NCBI GenBank assembly: GCA_937926325.1
Contig: CALAZQ010000186.1
Span: forward strand, 1-12,510
Direction: 5' to 3'
DNA length: 12,510 nt
Source of the DNA: an uncultured Planctomycetaceae bacterium
GTDB lineage: Bacteria; Planctomycetota; Planctomycetia; Pirellulales; UBA1268
Below are positions 7,101 through 12,510 of this stretch, in pieces. The notes under the pieces were generated by a model. The model searched no databases and was not told the origin of the DNA. It was given only the letters and a program-made list of their open reading frames with translations. The translations under genes and the position numbers were made by a program. Within the stretch, counting starts at the first letter, position 1; each line of letters opens with the position of its first letter.

Positions 7101-7858
7101 TCGGCTTCTCCAATGGTGGCGGCGACCCGCTCGAGGGTGGCGGTGACATCCACCAGATCGGCCGCTGCGGCTGTGAACCGGAGCGTCTTGAGCCGGTCGT
7201 TCAGTCGCCGCCAGCGGCGGGCCCGCGAGGCCTGGGCCTTGACCGTTTCGAGCCGGGCGGCAACCTCGCCCACGATGTCGGCCAGTCGCTGCCGGTTCTG
7301 TTCAGTGCGGTCGAGCCGCCGAATCGCCTCAGCCCGCCGGGAGCGAAATTTGGTGATGCCGGCGGCCTCTTCGAAGACAGCGCGACGCTCCTTGCCGGAG
7401 GCGACCAGCAGGGCATCGACCCGGCCCTGCTCGATCACGCTGTAAGAATCGGTGGCGGCACCGGTACCGCTGAGAATTTCACGAATGTCCTTCAGCCGGC
7501 TGATCCCACCATTGACCAGATATTCACTTTCCCCGCTGCGGTAGACCCGCCGCATGATCCGCACCTCGTCGGCCTCGACCGGCAGTTCGCGGGTGCTGTT
7601 GTCGAAGACCAGCGAGACCTCGGCTGCGTTGAGGGGCTTGCGGGCAGTCGAGCCGGCGAAGATGACGTCGGTGGCTTCCCGGCCTCGGAGGCTGCGGACC
7701 GACTGCTCACCAAGCACCCATTTGATGGCATCGACGACGTTCGATTTACCGGAACCGTTCGGGCCGACCACCACGGTGATGCCGGCCGGAAATTCGAATC
7801 GGGTCCGGTCGGCAAAGCTCTTGAAGCCGAAGAGTTCGAGCGCATTGAGCGTGATCAT
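4151..7858 (-). CDS. smc: Chromosome segregation/condensation ATPase SMC
   Basis: SMC forms a ring-like dimer, normally with ScpA and ScpB, that extrudes DNA loops and organises the chromosome in an ATP-dependent way. The 1235-residue product is slightly longer than typical bacterial SMC (about 1150-1190). The N-terminal head has Walker A at 32-39 (GPNGSGKS) and the conserved SVIEQGRVDALL and FEEAAGITKFRSRR segments. An Ala/Gln/Arg-rich coiled coil (about 175-510) leads to a hinge (about 515-700; IPGLLGLPADLIV), followed by the returning coil. The C-terminal head has the ABC signature LSGGEKT at 1134-1140 and Walker B FCVLDEVDAAL at 1158-1168 (D1162, catalytic E1163). The start ATG overlaps the stop of the upstream lipoprotein gene as ATGA, so translation is probably coupled. 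ScpA/ScpB are not in the window. The large open frames on the opposite strand are GC-driven shadows. Confidence 0.97.
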   Translation of the reverse strand: MITLNALELFGFKSFADRTRFEFPAGITVVVGPNGSGKSNVVDAIKWVLGEQSVRSLRGREATDVIFAGSTARKPLNAAEVSLVFDNSTRELPVEADEVRIMRRVYRSGESEYLVNGGISRLKDIREILSGTGAATDSYSVIEQGRVDALLVASGKERRAVFEEAAGITKFRSRRAEAIRRLDRTEQNRQRLADIVGEVAARLETVKAQASRARRWRRLNDRLKTLRFTAAAADLVDVTATLERVAATIGEADEQLHAAEQQQAAASTQLNQLATDERQLEPDLAAARQQLTLDRERAAAAEARCDSLRSRRADLEGEVAATRQAVTEAADQLRAARTAIAAAHAEQARVAAESEQVTLALQRQEQQAAGSHQDATASEQELSELRRQLDRQQFDHRQAELVAGQRRDTAAAALQQVETCRDDLEAAWTQVKRLEELIASADGTLTALDHRAAELAGRQRQLEADQQAAAAAVDAAWQVLTDHKARLEATRDRQQFVDELINSHEGLSAATRTLLEEAKQRIPGLLGLPADLIVATARWASLVDIAIGVLGERLVVAALPELLDWYRGWTATEAAAAVTRAGGRVGFIALDRLAEPPVFDPASCPVDTSGLIGRLDRLITADRRGCDPAFIGPPVPVDLVDESADTPATARLCRCLLGRVWVVDSLATARRLMPVVPAGSLLLAEDGCWLSADGGFEIGSRGTGAGLVSRRSERRDLEARLRLLEAETESATDRLRTAQRLLEARRTEQQQLGARQQELAAERAAQRSDRDRLERELSGCRQGVDRTQRQLHEAEAQAVAAADAVRAAAASQADCEVQLAAITQKIETAEANLAAIDQSREQVLAAVAGLQRDQASCRERAAAIEATLAARLATAETRQQELTAVRDRKLAIDQRLAAVDLERLAAGDRFAEACLAAERAARALQEFADRQAAIQSAKRLATATLESSRQTIQTAGERSHAAALERETASHQQSRILERLQDDYQIDPTVPLPTPATTDFEGEPIEVPAARDELDAAIEEVRRKLGSIGSVNLEALAEAEALAGRLGELEGQLADVTEAKQAVEKLIERIDEESRRLLGDTIERVRGEFRELFERLFGGGQADIVLDPDMDLLETTVEIVARPPGKEPRNISLLSGGEKTMTCVALLLAIFRSRPSPFCVLDEVDAALDEANVDRFVGVLRDFLSATQFIVVTHSKKTMATATTLYGVTMEESGVSKRVAVRFEATAASVRSAAA

Positions 7859-9627
7859 GAACCGGGTTCCAGCCGCGCGGTGTCAAACAACGCCGGCCAG
7901 AGTCCAGACGGCCGGTCGTCCGGATCGTCTTCCGCCTCTGCTGGTTCGTCCGGCTCGATTTCCCGGTCCCGTTCGGCCACCTCCTGATGGACGCTGAGCC
8001 GGCCATCGAACTCGGTCGGAATGGCATCGAAGGCGAGGCGGCTGTCGAGCTTCCGCTGGGCGGTGGCCTGCTGGAGGAACTGCACGAGGTCGGGGTAGCC
8101 GCCTCCGAGTTCGACGATCGCCCGCAGGATCGGCTCAACCCGCGGGGCCACCGTCTGCTGTTGATCGGGTTCACCAGGGCGGAAGCAGCTGATGGTCGCC
8201 TCGTCACCGGTGACCACCACGACGATGGCCGGACCGGCCTCGACCCGCAGGCCGTCCTTGACCGGGTGGGAGGTTCCGAACAGGACGATCTCGGCGCGGG
8301 CGGCCCGGGTGGCATGGATCAGCGGCTCACCCGGTACGTCGAGTACGTGGAACTGGCAGACATCAGCAAGCGACTCGCCCCGGATGTCGGGCAACCGGGG
8401 GTCGATCATCGCCAGGCCGCGGAAGGCACCGTAACGGGTTTCGGCGCTGCGGCTGCCCAGCAACGACCGCAGGGCATCGATACCGTTGGCATCATCGACG
8501 ATCGCGAGTGCCGCCAGCGCCTTTGGCCGGGCACTGCGGAGGTCGCGGGCCGCCTCGGCGAGGGTGGCGGCCGCCAGTGATTCGCCCAGATAGGCCAGGG
8601 CCTCGGCGGCGACAAAGCGGACCTCGGCATCCTTCGACTCCAGCCCTTCGCGAAGCACTCCGATGCCCTCCTTGCCGATCGCCTCCAGTCGCAGGGCCGC
8701 CCGCGGTGCCGTCACCGGGTCGGCCAGCTGCCGGGCCAGCAGTTCCAACCGGGCGTGGCGGTTGCCCGCCGGTTCCGCCAGGGCCAGCGAGCGGACCACA
8801 CTGACGTAACGGGCGAGATTGTTCCGGTAGACCTCGGGGATTTCCAGTTCGATGAAGCGATCGGTCTTGGGGGTGGCGACACCCCGCTTCACCCCGCGGA
8901 TGATCGCATGAAATCGCCGATTGATGCAGTCGCCGATCCGCTTTGAGAGGCCCACCGAACGGTGTTCGGGATTGATCGACAGGCCGATCGGCCGTGCGTT
9001 GAGCGCGACGCCCCCACCCGGCACCCGGCCGCGGAGCGTGGCGACCGAATCGAGTGTGCCGCTGGAGACCGGGTCGACCAGCAGCGGCCCTTCAGCCAGG
9101 CCCAGCGTGTGTCCGTCGCGAATCCGGTTGCCGATCACCGCCATCTCCACCAGCCGCGTTTCCATCAGGTAGCCACCGGCCAGGCTGGTGGTGTCGTGGC
9201 TGGGGGGAACCTCAACCAACACATCGAAGCGATCACCCTTGCGAATGCCCGGATGCAGATTGCCGCTCACCCAGACCAGTGCGGTCGACTGCGCGGCCAG
9301 CAGCCGATTGGGTTCGATCACCCCGCGGGCCTGCATCTCTTCCAGCAGCATCTGGCGGCGGGGGTCGGGGGGAGGATCGCTGCCGGTGTCGGCCAGTCCT
9401 GTCACCAACGCGGCCCGCTCGATCCGCTGGTTGCCCAGGCCCCAGGGCGAGGTGTAGTCGCCCACGAGTTGGGTGGCCGATTCGACTTCGGCGAGCGCCT
9501 CAAGTTCAGGGCTCTGGCTGCGGATGGCCGGACCGGCGCAGCCGCAGGCGACCATGGTCAGTGTCAGGCTCACGAGGATGAGCCGACCGCATGATCGGCT
9601 GGCGGTGGTTGCGGGCGGGGGAAACAT
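7855..9627 (-). CDS. Probable lipoprotein with FlgI-like domain and HEAT-like repeats
   Basis: The 590-residue product begins with a basic, then hydrophobic, segment ending in cysteines (RLILVSLTLTMVACGC; C28 is the likely lipidated residue, C30 the alternative), so it is probably an exported lipoprotein. Residues about 100-285 resemble the flagellar P-ring protein FlgI (TALVWVSGNLHPGIRKGDRF, LNARPIGLSINPEHRSVGL, then IGDCINRRF). Residues 293-410 are Ala/Leu-rich helices of HEAT-like type (DAEVRFVAAEALAYLG; SAETRYGAFRGLAMIDP). A further alpha/beta region and an acidic tail (about 550-576) follow. It is not a normal FlgI, which has no HEAT repeats, and no flagellar genes are nearby. A longer reading to 9903 exists. 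ATG 9627 is chosen because the signal peptide starts there and a good promoter lies just upstream. Its stop overlaps the smc start by ATGA. The function is unknown. Confidence 0.82.
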   Translation of the reverse strand: MFPPPATTASRSCGRLILVSLTLTMVACGCAGPAIRSQSPELEALAEVESATQLVGDYTSPWGLGNQRIERAALVTGLADTGSDPPPDPRRQMLLEEMQARGVIEPNRLLAAQSTALVWVSGNLHPGIRKGDRFDVLVEVPPSHDTTSLAGGYLMETRLVEMAVIGNRIRDGHTLGLAEGPLLVDPVSSGTLDSVATLRGRVPGGGVALNARPIGLSINPEHRSVGLSKRIGDCINRRFHAIIRGVKRGVATPKTDRFIELEIPEVYRNNLARYVSVVRSLALAEPAGNRHARLELLARQLADPVTAPRAALRLEAIGKEGIGVLREGLESKDAEVRFVAAEALAYLGESLAAATLAEAARDLRSARPKALAALAIVDDANGIDALRSLLGSRSAETRYGAFRGLAMIDPRLPDIRGESLADVCQFHVLDVPGEPLIHATRAARAEIVLFGTSHPVKDGLRVEAGPAIVVVVTGDEATISCFRPGEPDQQQTVAPRVEPILRAIVELGGGYPDLVQFLQQATAQRKLDSRLAFDAIPTEFDGRLSVHQEVAERDREIEPDEPAEAEDDPDDRPSGLWPALFDTARLEPGS

Positions 9628-9691
9628 GCGATCGTCCGGCGGTGGTTCAGCCGGAATGAACCGGCCGGTGGATGAATCGGGAAGCGGCGGG

Positions 9692-9720
9692 AAATTAGGT
9701 GTCGGCGGCAGTCCGGTCAA
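9692..9720 (-). promoter_or_regulatory. Sigma-70-type promoter of the lipoprotein-smc operon
   Basis: On the - strand, TTGACC (9720-9715) and TAATTT (9697-9692) are separated by exactly 17 bp. This is close to the housekeeping consensus and AT-rich against a GC-rich background. Transcription would start near 9685, giving a leader of about 58 bases before ATG 9627, which supports that start. It lies inside the longer upstream open frame, which argues that the extension is not translated. Confidence 0.6.
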
Positions 9721-9766
9721 GACAGTTTGGGGGTTTCGAGCCCTGCGGTTCAGTGGTCGAGCGGCC

Positions 9767-9795
9767 TTGGTCGGTCGGCCGGAACCTGCTAGCGT
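9767..9795 (+). promoter_or_regulatory. Candidate promoter for rimI
   Basis: TTGGTC (9767-9772) and TAGCGT (9790-9795) stand 17 bp apart, the -10 being part of GCTAGCGT. The predicted start is about 70 bases before the GTG of rimI. The -10 match is partial. The spacing and the GCTA context resemble the candidate before fae. It would be divergent from the lipoprotein-smc promoter, with the two -35 boxes about 46 bp apart. Confidence 0.35.
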
Positions 9796-9871
9796 CCGCC
9801 CTCCGTCGGGCCCGCGCGACTGGCTCCGCCGGACCCGTCTCTCGATTCGCTTGTTCAGCCGGAGAAATCTC

Positions 9872-10387
9872 GTGAAGACGTCCCGCGGCCGCCGCCTGCC
9901 CACTCCCGACCAGCTTCAGATTCGCTGGATGATCCGTCGCGACATGGCTGAGATTCTCTGCATCGAGGAGGAGTCGTTCGAGTTCCCTTGGGCTGATGCG
10001 GACTTCACCCGCTGCCTGCGGCAACGAAACTGCATCGGCATGGTGGCGGAGATCGGCGGCAGCGTGGTTGGCTTCATGCTCTATGAACTGCAACGGGCAG
10101 AGGTGCATGTCCTCAACTTTGCGGTTGCTCGTTCCCACCGGCGGTTCGGCATCGGAACCGGCATGATGACCAAGCTGATGGCCAAGCTCACACCACAGCG
10201 GCGGGATCGGATCGAACTTGAAGTTCGCGAAACCAACCTGCCGGCCCAGCTCTTCTTCCGCTCACTCGGCTTCCGGGCGACCGCCGTCCTTCGCGACTTC
10301 TATCAGGACAGCACCGAAGATGCCTATCTGATGCAGTTCCTGGCGGCGGCTGAAGCCCCCGCACTGCCTCGGCGGCTGGCCGGCTGA
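9872..10387 (+). CDS. rimI: RimI-type GNAT N-acetyltransferase
   Basis: This 171-residue GNAT-fold protein most resembles RimI, which acetylates the N-terminal alanine of ribosomal protein S18 using acetyl-CoA. Seen: an acceptor-side motif EEESFEFPWADADF (32-45); NFAVARSHRRFGIGTGMM (82-99) with the acetyl-CoA pyrophosphate loop RRFGIG; and LEVRETNLPAQLFFRSLGF (116-134), the RimI signature with E117 at the general-base position. The tyrosine that serves as general acid in Salmonella RimI appears to be F129 here. The start is GTG 9872, with GGAG (9861-9864) seven bases before it; the much longer upstream reading crosses the divergent promoter region and is rejected. The last 64 bases overlap the 3' end of the ATP-grasp gene on the other strand. 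A related GNAT with another substrate remains possible. Confidence 0.85.
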   Translation: MKTSRGRRLPTPDQLQIRWMIRRDMAEILCIEEESFEFPWADADFTRCLRQRNCIGMVAEIGGSVVGFMLYELQRAEVHVLNFAVARSHRRFGIGTGMMTKLMAKLTPQRRDRIELEVRETNLPAQLFFRSLGFRATAVLRDFYQDSTEDAYLMQFLAAAEAPALPRRLAG

Positions 10388-11586
10388 TTCCTGGCAGCAC
10401 GGGGTTCGTCCGCGTCGAGCAGCCGACTGAGCAGTCGTATCCGCCGACGAAGTCGGTGGACTGCAGCGGCCGGCGTGGCTGCCGCGGCGAAGATCGTCAG
10501 GATTGGCCTGCCACCATCGATCTGGCTGCCGACGACGGGGCGGTCGGCCAGCAGGGGAACATCGGCCTCGGCGGCAGCCCGTGTCGGTTCGACCAGAAGG
10601 CAGAGTTGCTGATCGAGTTCAGCGGTGACCGTCACCGCCGCACGGCCGCAGAGAATCGCTTTGGCCCAGAAGCTCTGGCCGGCTGTCGGCGACGGCGGCG
10701 GTTCCGGGCTGCTCCAGCCAAAGGCTGCCAGCTGGGAAGCCGCCAGGCTGGTTCCCGTGCGGCGTTCAATGAGTTCCATGGTGGCTGTCGGTCGGGGATT
10801 GATCTCGATCAGGGTCGGCTGCGGTGACTTGCCAGGCCTGCTGCGGGGCAGGATGAAATCGACCCCCACCAGGCCCGCCAGACGGGTCTGGCCCGCCAGT
10901 TGCTCAAGCAGCCGCTCGAGCGACTGCCGCAGCGGCTCAGCCGGCCCCGGCAGCGGCAGCTCGACACCGCCACCAAAACCGAACGGTGCGGCATGGCACC
11001 AGGGCAGCCCGACAAACTGCCGGCAGAGCCCGAGCAGCCGTGGACGCTCAGTTCCCAGCAGCAGGCTCACCGACAGTGGCACCCCCGCCACCAACCGTTG
11101 CCAGCAGGCTGCCGGAGCCGGCTGCCGGCCTGCCGTCCAACGGACGATGCCGTGGCCGCCGGCACTGGCCCGCGGCTTCTGCAGAAACGTGCTATCGGTC
11201 GGCAGCCCGGCAGAATCGGTGTGGGTTTCGGGGAAGTGCCAGCCAGCAGCAGCGGCGAGGGCTGCGAGGCCGGCCGGCTGCCGGATCTTCCGGAGCGTGA
11301 CGGGTCGATTGCCGACCAGCGGTCGGTCGGCCGCTAACCGGGCGAGCACCTGGGGATGATTCTCGAGCCCGCCACCGTAGACGACCGGCCCCGGCGGCAG
11401 CTGTGCTGCTCTGGCCGGAATTGCCGCCGGATACTCGGCAGGACTGAGCCGGATGACCTGGCTGCAGGCCTCTTCCAGATCCTGATCGGCGAAGAGATCG
11501 AGTGCCGCAACCTGCCAGCCGACGCGAGCAGCCGACTCGGCAAACCATCGTGCGCTGGCACCAATCACCAGTAAATTTGTACGCAT
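10324..11586 (-). CDS. ATP-grasp ligase-like protein, C1/H4MPT-associated
   Basis: The 420-residue product starts with a Rossmann-like segment (NLLVIGASARWFAESAARVG), followed by an ATP-grasp core. Candidate ATP-binding lysine K137 and glycine loop lie in FLQKPRASAGGHGIVRW (134-150). Metal- and ATP-binding acidic residues are D243 (GLVGVDFILP) and E261/N263 (LIEINPRPTATMEL). Such enzymes join a carboxylate to an amine via an acyl phosphate. It diverges from fae across 170 bp. In methylotrophs and planctomycetes an ATP-grasp gene (OrfY in Methylobacterium, from memory) belongs to the H4MPT/methanofuran gene set, and a MfnD-like ligase role is an inference. The start is ATG 11586; no clear ribosome binding site is seen, and the reading to 11652 adds nothing family-like. 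The Ala/Arg-rich C-terminus overlaps rimI by 64 bp and may be poorly constrained. Confidence 0.8.
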   Translation of the reverse strand: MRTNLLVIGASARWFAESAARVGWQVAALDLFADQDLEEACSQVIRLSPAEYPAAIPARAAQLPPGPVVYGGGLENHPQVLARLAADRPLVGNRPVTLRKIRQPAGLAALAAAAGWHFPETHTDSAGLPTDSTFLQKPRASAGGHGIVRWTAGRQPAPAACWQRLVAGVPLSVSLLLGTERPRLLGLCRQFVGLPWCHAAPFGFGGGVELPLPGPAEPLRQSLERLLEQLAGQTRLAGLVGVDFILPRSRPGKSPQPTLIEINPRPTATMELIERRTGTSLAASQLAAFGWSSPEPPPSPTAGQSFWAKAILCGRAAVTVTAELDQQLCLLVEPTRAAAEADVPLLADRPVVGSQIDGGRPILTIFAAAATPAAAVHRLRRRIRLLSRLLDADEPRAARNQPASRRGSAGASAAARNCIR

Positions 11587-11651
11587 GATGCACGGCAGAT
11601 GGGGCTGATGGAAAGCGGGCACGAACCGGTCCCTTCCGAGACATCGGTTCA

Positions 11652-11680
11652 TTGTCGGTCTCTGCCCGATCGGCTACCTT
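11652..11680 (+). promoter_or_regulatory. Candidate promoter for fae
   Basis: TTGTCG (11652-11657) and TACCTT (11675-11680) are separated by 17 bp, with GC before the -10 (GCTACCTT). The start would be near 11687, leaving a leader of about 70 bases. The -10 match is weak (3 of 6), but it is the best pair in the 170-bp gap between the divergent ATP-grasp and fae genes. No promoter could be recognised for the ATP-grasp direction. Confidence 0.35.
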
Positions 11681-11756
11681 TGCGGCCGGCAGGCTCGGAA
11701 AGTTTCTGGTCTGCAGCAGAACTGAACGATTCAAATCATGCGAGGAGAAACAGAGC

Positions 11757-12254
11757 ATGTCGATGTTCATTGGTGAAGCCCTGGCCGGTGACGGAAACGA
11801 AGTGGCCCATATCGATCTGTTGATCGGCAGCAAGGACGGGCCGGTCGGCGTCGCCTTTGCCAACGCGCTGGCGCGGCAGAGCGAGGGGCATTCAAACCTG
11901 CTGGCTGTGCTCTCTCCGAATCTGGCGGTGAAGCCCGCCACCGTGATGATCACGAAGGTGACGATCAAGGGGGCCAAGCAGGCCGTCCAGATGTTCGGCC
12001 CGGCCCAGGCCGCGGTTGCCAAGGCGGTTGCCGACAGCGTCGAGAGTGGGGTGATCCCGAAGGATCAGGCCGAAGACCTCGTGATTGTCTGCGGCGTGTT
12101 CATCCACTGGCTGGCCGAAGACGACAAGAAGATCTACGACAACAACTACAAGGCCACCATCGACTCGATCGTCAACGCCATGCAGGGCAAGCCGACCGCC
12201 GACGAGATGTTGGCCGGCAAGGACGCGGCGGCGCATCCGTTTCGGGGGTTTTAG
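11757..12254 (+). CDS. fae: Formaldehyde-activating enzyme
   Basis: Fae speeds the condensation of formaldehyde with tetrahydromethanopterin to methylene-H4MPT, the entry step of H4MPT-linked formaldehyde oxidation and detoxification in the cytoplasm. The 165-residue product aligns with the Methylobacterium enzyme as I remember it: GEALAGDGNEVAHIDLLIG (6-24), with H18 at the catalytic histidine position; LLAVLSPNLAVKPATVM; KQAVQMFGPAQAAVAKAV; GVFIHWLAEDDKKIYDNNY; and a C-terminal HPFRGF. The start is ATG 11757 with a strong GAGGAG (11742-11747) nine bases upstream, suggesting high expression; the reading from 11652 would run through the promoter and is rejected. It diverges from the ATP-grasp gene. 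No mtdB, mch or formyltransferase genes are visible here. A two-hairpin-rich tandem repeat starts seven bases after the stop. Confidence 0.97.
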   Translation: MSMFIGEALAGDGNEVAHIDLLIGSKDGPVGVAFANALARQSEGHSNLLAVLSPNLAVKPATVMITKVTIKGAKQAVQMFGPAQAAVAKAVADSVESGVIPKDQAEDLVIVCGVFIHWLAEDDKKIYDNNYKATIDSIVNAMQGKPTADEMLAGKDAAAHPFRGF

Positions 12255-12260
12255 TTTTAC

Positions 12261-12291
12261 GGCGGCGGGGCCATCCATGGCCCCCGCCGCC
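12261..12291 (+). terminator. GC-rich hairpin after fae (hairpin 1 of module B1)
   Basis: GGCGGCGGGGCCAT (12261-12274) pairs with 12277-12291 (ATGG, then C-rich), with one extra C in the right arm. It begins seven bases past the fae stop codon, the usual place for a terminator. No T-run follows, so termination would be of the non-classical, strong-stem kind. The tip CCATCCATGG (12271-12280) and the extra C are shared with hairpin 1 of module A. Confidence 0.5.
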
Positions 12292-12493
12292 TTGGCCGGC
12301 TGCGGTGAAAGCCGAGGTTTCACCGAGCCGGCGGTCCTCGCATCCTGCTCGGTGTCGTCGGTTGGTGGTATCGGGGCCATCCATGGCCCCCGCCGCCTTG
12401 GCCGGCTGCGGTGAAAGCCGAGGTTTCACCGAGCCGGCGGTCCTCGCATCCTGCTCGGTGTCGTCGGTTGGTGGTATCGGGGCCATCCATGGC
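12266..12493 (+). repeat. 106-bp tandem repeat (modules B1, B2 and a partial third)
   Basis: Unit 1 (12266-12371) and unit 2 (12372-12477) are identical by eye over 106 bp. A third begins at 12478 and matches for 16 bases (CGGGGCCATCCATGGC) before diverging near the window edge. Each unit carries the CCATCCATGG tip, then hairpin 2 with arms 12295-12310 and 12318-12332 (GCCGGCT and CGGTGAAA pairing with TTTCACCG and AGCCGGC around the loop GCCGAGG), then CGCATCCTGC (12339-12348). In unit 2 these elements lie 106 bp later. Since 106 is not a multiple of 3, the open frames through it are chance. There are no unique spacers, so it is not a CRISPR array. Confidence 0.9.
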
Positions 12494-12510
12494 AATGGCG
12501 TTCGGCACGG

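Noticed and set aside
4946..7987. Long + strand open frames (for example 4946-5932 and 6827-7987) across smc
   Set aside because: They are Gly/Arg/Leu-rich shadows of the smc coiled-coil codons, with no recognisable domain; smc itself is certain.
8962..9594. + strand open frames antisense to the lipoprotein gene
   Set aside because: They lie entirely inside a well-supported gene with signal peptide and promoter, and have no ribosome binding site or family features.
9628..9903. N-terminal extension of the lipoprotein to 9903
   Set aside because: It would place about 90 Arg/Pro-rich residues before a signal peptide and would run across the predicted promoter and the divergent rimI start.
12266..12493. 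CRISPR array
   Set aside because: The repeats are contiguous 106-bp units without unique spacers and no cas gene is present.
12172..12508. Open frames through the 106-bp repeat on both strands
   Set aside because: The unit length is not divisible by 3, the frames differ between units, and the translated repeats only reflect the hairpin DNA.

Overview
The window looks like a high-GC chromosomal segment from a planctomycete, probably of the Pirellula group. This is inferred from three things. It has a tetrahydromethanopterin (H4MPT)-type formaldehyde-activating enzyme in a bacterium, divergent from an ATP-grasp gene like those of the planctomycete C1 gene set. It has an orphan regulator with an N-terminal excisionase-type helix-turn-helix and a C-terminal receiver-like domain. 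It also has a lipoprotein with a FlgI-like domain and HEAT repeats just upstream of smc. No mobile element, CRISPR array, rRNA or tRNA was seen.

Layout: (1) 1-77, the last codons of an unidentified + strand gene, then a leader of about 320 bp with a long branched inverted repeat (105-182). (2) 400-2503, a + strand pair, rpoN (sigma-54) and nrdR (repressor of ribonucleotide reductase genes). (3) 2484-3782, two - strand genes, moaC (molybdopterin synthesis) and the HTH/receiver-like regulator. The 216-bp gap between them is full of hairpins. (4) 3783-4150, a non-coding gap with inverted repeats. (5) 4151-9627, a - strand pair, the FlgI-like/HEAT lipoprotein and smc, joined by an ATGA stop/start overlap and preceded by a convincing sigma-70-type promoter. 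(6) 9872-10387, a + strand RimI-type acetyltransferase. (7) 10324-11586, a - strand ATP-grasp ligase-like gene whose 3' end overlaps rimI. (8) 11757-12254, + strand fae. (9) 12255-12510, a 106-bp tandem repeat.

Most genes are housekeeping: transcription (rpoN), dNTP control (nrdR), cofactor synthesis (moaC), chromosome organisation (smc) and ribosomal protein modification (rimI). The ATP-grasp/fae pair is the metabolic accent and points to H4MPT-linked formaldehyde oxidation or detoxification.

The least expected signal is non-coding. The array after fae and the gap between moaC and the regulator hold the same three-part hairpin module: same order, same orientation, nearly the same spacing, and conserved loop sequences (CCATCCATGG, GCCRAGG and CGCATCCTGC), but stems of quite different sequence. 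That is what a structure-selected repeat or RNA family would look like, and it is the main candidate for something undescribed here.
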